Positions 41,881 through 42,692 of a DNA stretch of 42,692 nucleotides are shown here, in pieces. How positions within the stretch are numbered: position 1 is the stretch's first letter; each line of letters begins with the position of its first letter. This DNA is from Acidovorax sp. GTDB lineage: Bacteria > Pseudomonadota > Gammaproteobacteria > Burkholderiales > Burkholderiaceae_C. The DNA lies in assembly GCF_016783915.1 (NCBI RefSeq), contig NZ_JADHVT010000027.1, positions 1 through 42,692 on the forward strand, given 5' to 3'. Below the pieces are notes generated by a model. That model made no database searches. It was not told where the DNA came from and saw only the letters and a list, made by a program, of their open reading frames with translations. Both the position numbers and the translations under genes were made by a program.

Positions 41881-42692
41881 ATGAGCAACAAAAAGACCCT
41901 GGTGCTGGTGGATGGCTCCAGCTACCTCTACCGCGCCTTCCACGCCATGCCCGACCTCCGGGCCGTGCCGGGCGACCCCAGCAGTGCAGCCACAGGCGCC
42001 ATTCGCGGCATGATCAACATGATGCAGGCCCTGCGCAAAGAGGTGGTGGCCGACTACGCCGTCTGCGTGTTCGACGCCTCGGGCCCCACCTTCCGCGACG
42101 CCCTGTACACCGAATACAAGGCCACGCGCTCGCCCATGCCCGACGACCTGCGCAGCCAGATCGAGCCCATCCACCAGGTGGTGGACTTGCTGGGCTGGAA
42201 GGTAGTGGCCGTGCCCGGCGTGGAGGCCGACGACGTGATCGCCACCCTGGCCCACATGGCCGCAGCGCAGGGCATTGAAGTCATCGTGTCCAGCGGCGAC
42301 AAAGACTTGAGCCAGCTGGTCAACGAGCACATCACCATCATCGACACCATGAGCGGCAAGCGCCGCGATGTGGCGGGCGTGACGGCAGAGTTTGGCGTGC
42401 CACCCACGCTGATGGTGGACTACCAGGCCCTGGTGGGCGACACCGTGGACAACGTGCCCGGCGTGACCAAGGTAGGGCCCAAGACGGCCGCCAAGTGGCT
42501 GGAAGAATACGGCTCGCTCGACAACCTGATTGCCAACGCCGACGCCATCAAGGGCGTGGCGGGCAACAACCTGCGCGAGGCGATTGCCAGCGGCCAGCTG
42601 GCCTTGAGCCGCCAGCTCGTCACCATGAAGACCGACTGCGCGCTGGCCGACTACATCCCCGGCCTGCCTGGGTTTGATGACATCACGCTCGA
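41881..42692 (+). CDS. polA: DNA polymerase I, N-terminal part (truncated by window edge)
   Basis: The first 270 residues of Pol I, covering the 5'-3' exonuclease (FEN-like) domain: LVLVDGSSYLYRAFHAMP, YAVCVFDASGPTFRD, YKATRSPMPDDLRSQIEPIH, VPGVEADDVIATLA, SSGDKDLSQLV and the helix-hairpin-helix region VGDTVDNVPGVTKVGPKTA. The metal-binding acidic residues of this domain are present. The proofreading and polymerase domains lie beyond the window. ATG 41881 has no Shine-Dalgarno; CACAAT is 6 nt upstream, as at several neighbouring genes. Divergent from the DUF2782-like gene. Confidence 0.96.
   Translation, partial: MSNKKTLVLVDGSSYLYRAFHAMPDLRAVPGDPSSAATGAIRGMINMMQALRKEVVADYAVCVFDASGPTFRDALYTEYKATRSPMPDDLRSQIEPIHQVVDLLGWKVVAVPGVEADDVIATLAHMAAAQGIEVIVSSGDKDLSQLVNEHITIIDTMSGKRRDVAGVTAEFGVPPTLMVDYQALVGDTVDNVPGVTKVGPKTAAKWLEEYGSLDNLIANADAIKGVAGNNLREAIASGQLALSRQLVTMKTDCALADYIPGLPGFDDITL

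Overview
The window is 42.7 kb of GC-rich chromosomal DNA. It most resembles a betaproteobacterium of the Comamonadaceae (Acidovorax-like). That placement is an inference from the Bug-type solute-binding proteins, the APH-fold ThrB beside a BPSS1780-family membrane protein, the orn / M48 peptidase / phhB / rsgA neighbourhood and the base composition. No integrase, transposase, CRISPR array or rRNA was seen.

Layout. Positions 1-2573 hold a minus-strand operon (M48 peptidase, phhB, truncated rsgA) divergent from orn. Positions 2574-6460 hold a DEAD-box RNA helicase with a long leader and an RGG-type tail, then a diguanylate cyclase with two sensor modules that repeat at exactly 160 residues. 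A Bcr/CflA efflux gene follows at 6473-7705. Positions 7880-22146 are one tightly coupled minus-strand cellulose operon, transcribed bcsB-bcsZ-bcsC-bcsE-bcsF-bcsQ-bcsA-bcsG. It has the BcsE/F/G proteins of phosphoethanolamine-cellulose systems, but bcsA and bcsB are separated and the usual two operons are joined into one. A tRNA-Lys(CTT) gene with its promoter and a hairpin terminator lies upstream. Positions 22782-26695 hold a hydroxyacid dehydrogenase, an alpha/beta hydrolase, guaC and a small exported protein. uvrD follows at 26738-29203.

Positions 29393-36131 form an accessory catabolic cluster. A LysR regulator is divergent from a six-gene operon: CoA-transferase, intradiol ring-cleavage dioxygenase, citryl-CoA-lyase-like protein, Bug protein, nitroreductase and a second Bug protein. 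The dividing region has an LTTR-type dyad at about -65 of a candidate promoter. The lyase-like protein lacks two of the three catalytic residues of citrate-synthase-fold enzymes. Directly after the LysR gene is a 141-bp remnant of a second uvrD 3' end, with an internal deletion and a stop codon. The cluster is therefore bracketed by uvrD sequence, which suggests insertion or exchange at that locus.

Positions 36437-41880 hold a Tat/lipobox PhoX-family phosphatase gene preceded by three TGAC half-sites at exact 11-bp spacing (a candidate Pho box), then a FecR-domain protein, a BPSS1780-family membrane protein, thrB and a DUF2782-like gene. The window ends inside polA.

The most coherent functional theme is c-di-GMP-controlled cellulose: a GGDEF protein lies near BcsA (PilZ) and BcsE (RxGD motif). 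The most novel material is the uvrD-bracketed catabolic cluster. A side pattern is that several housekeeping genes start without a Shine-Dalgarno and carry a -10-like NACAAT box 6-7 nt before the ATG, which suggests leaderless transcripts.
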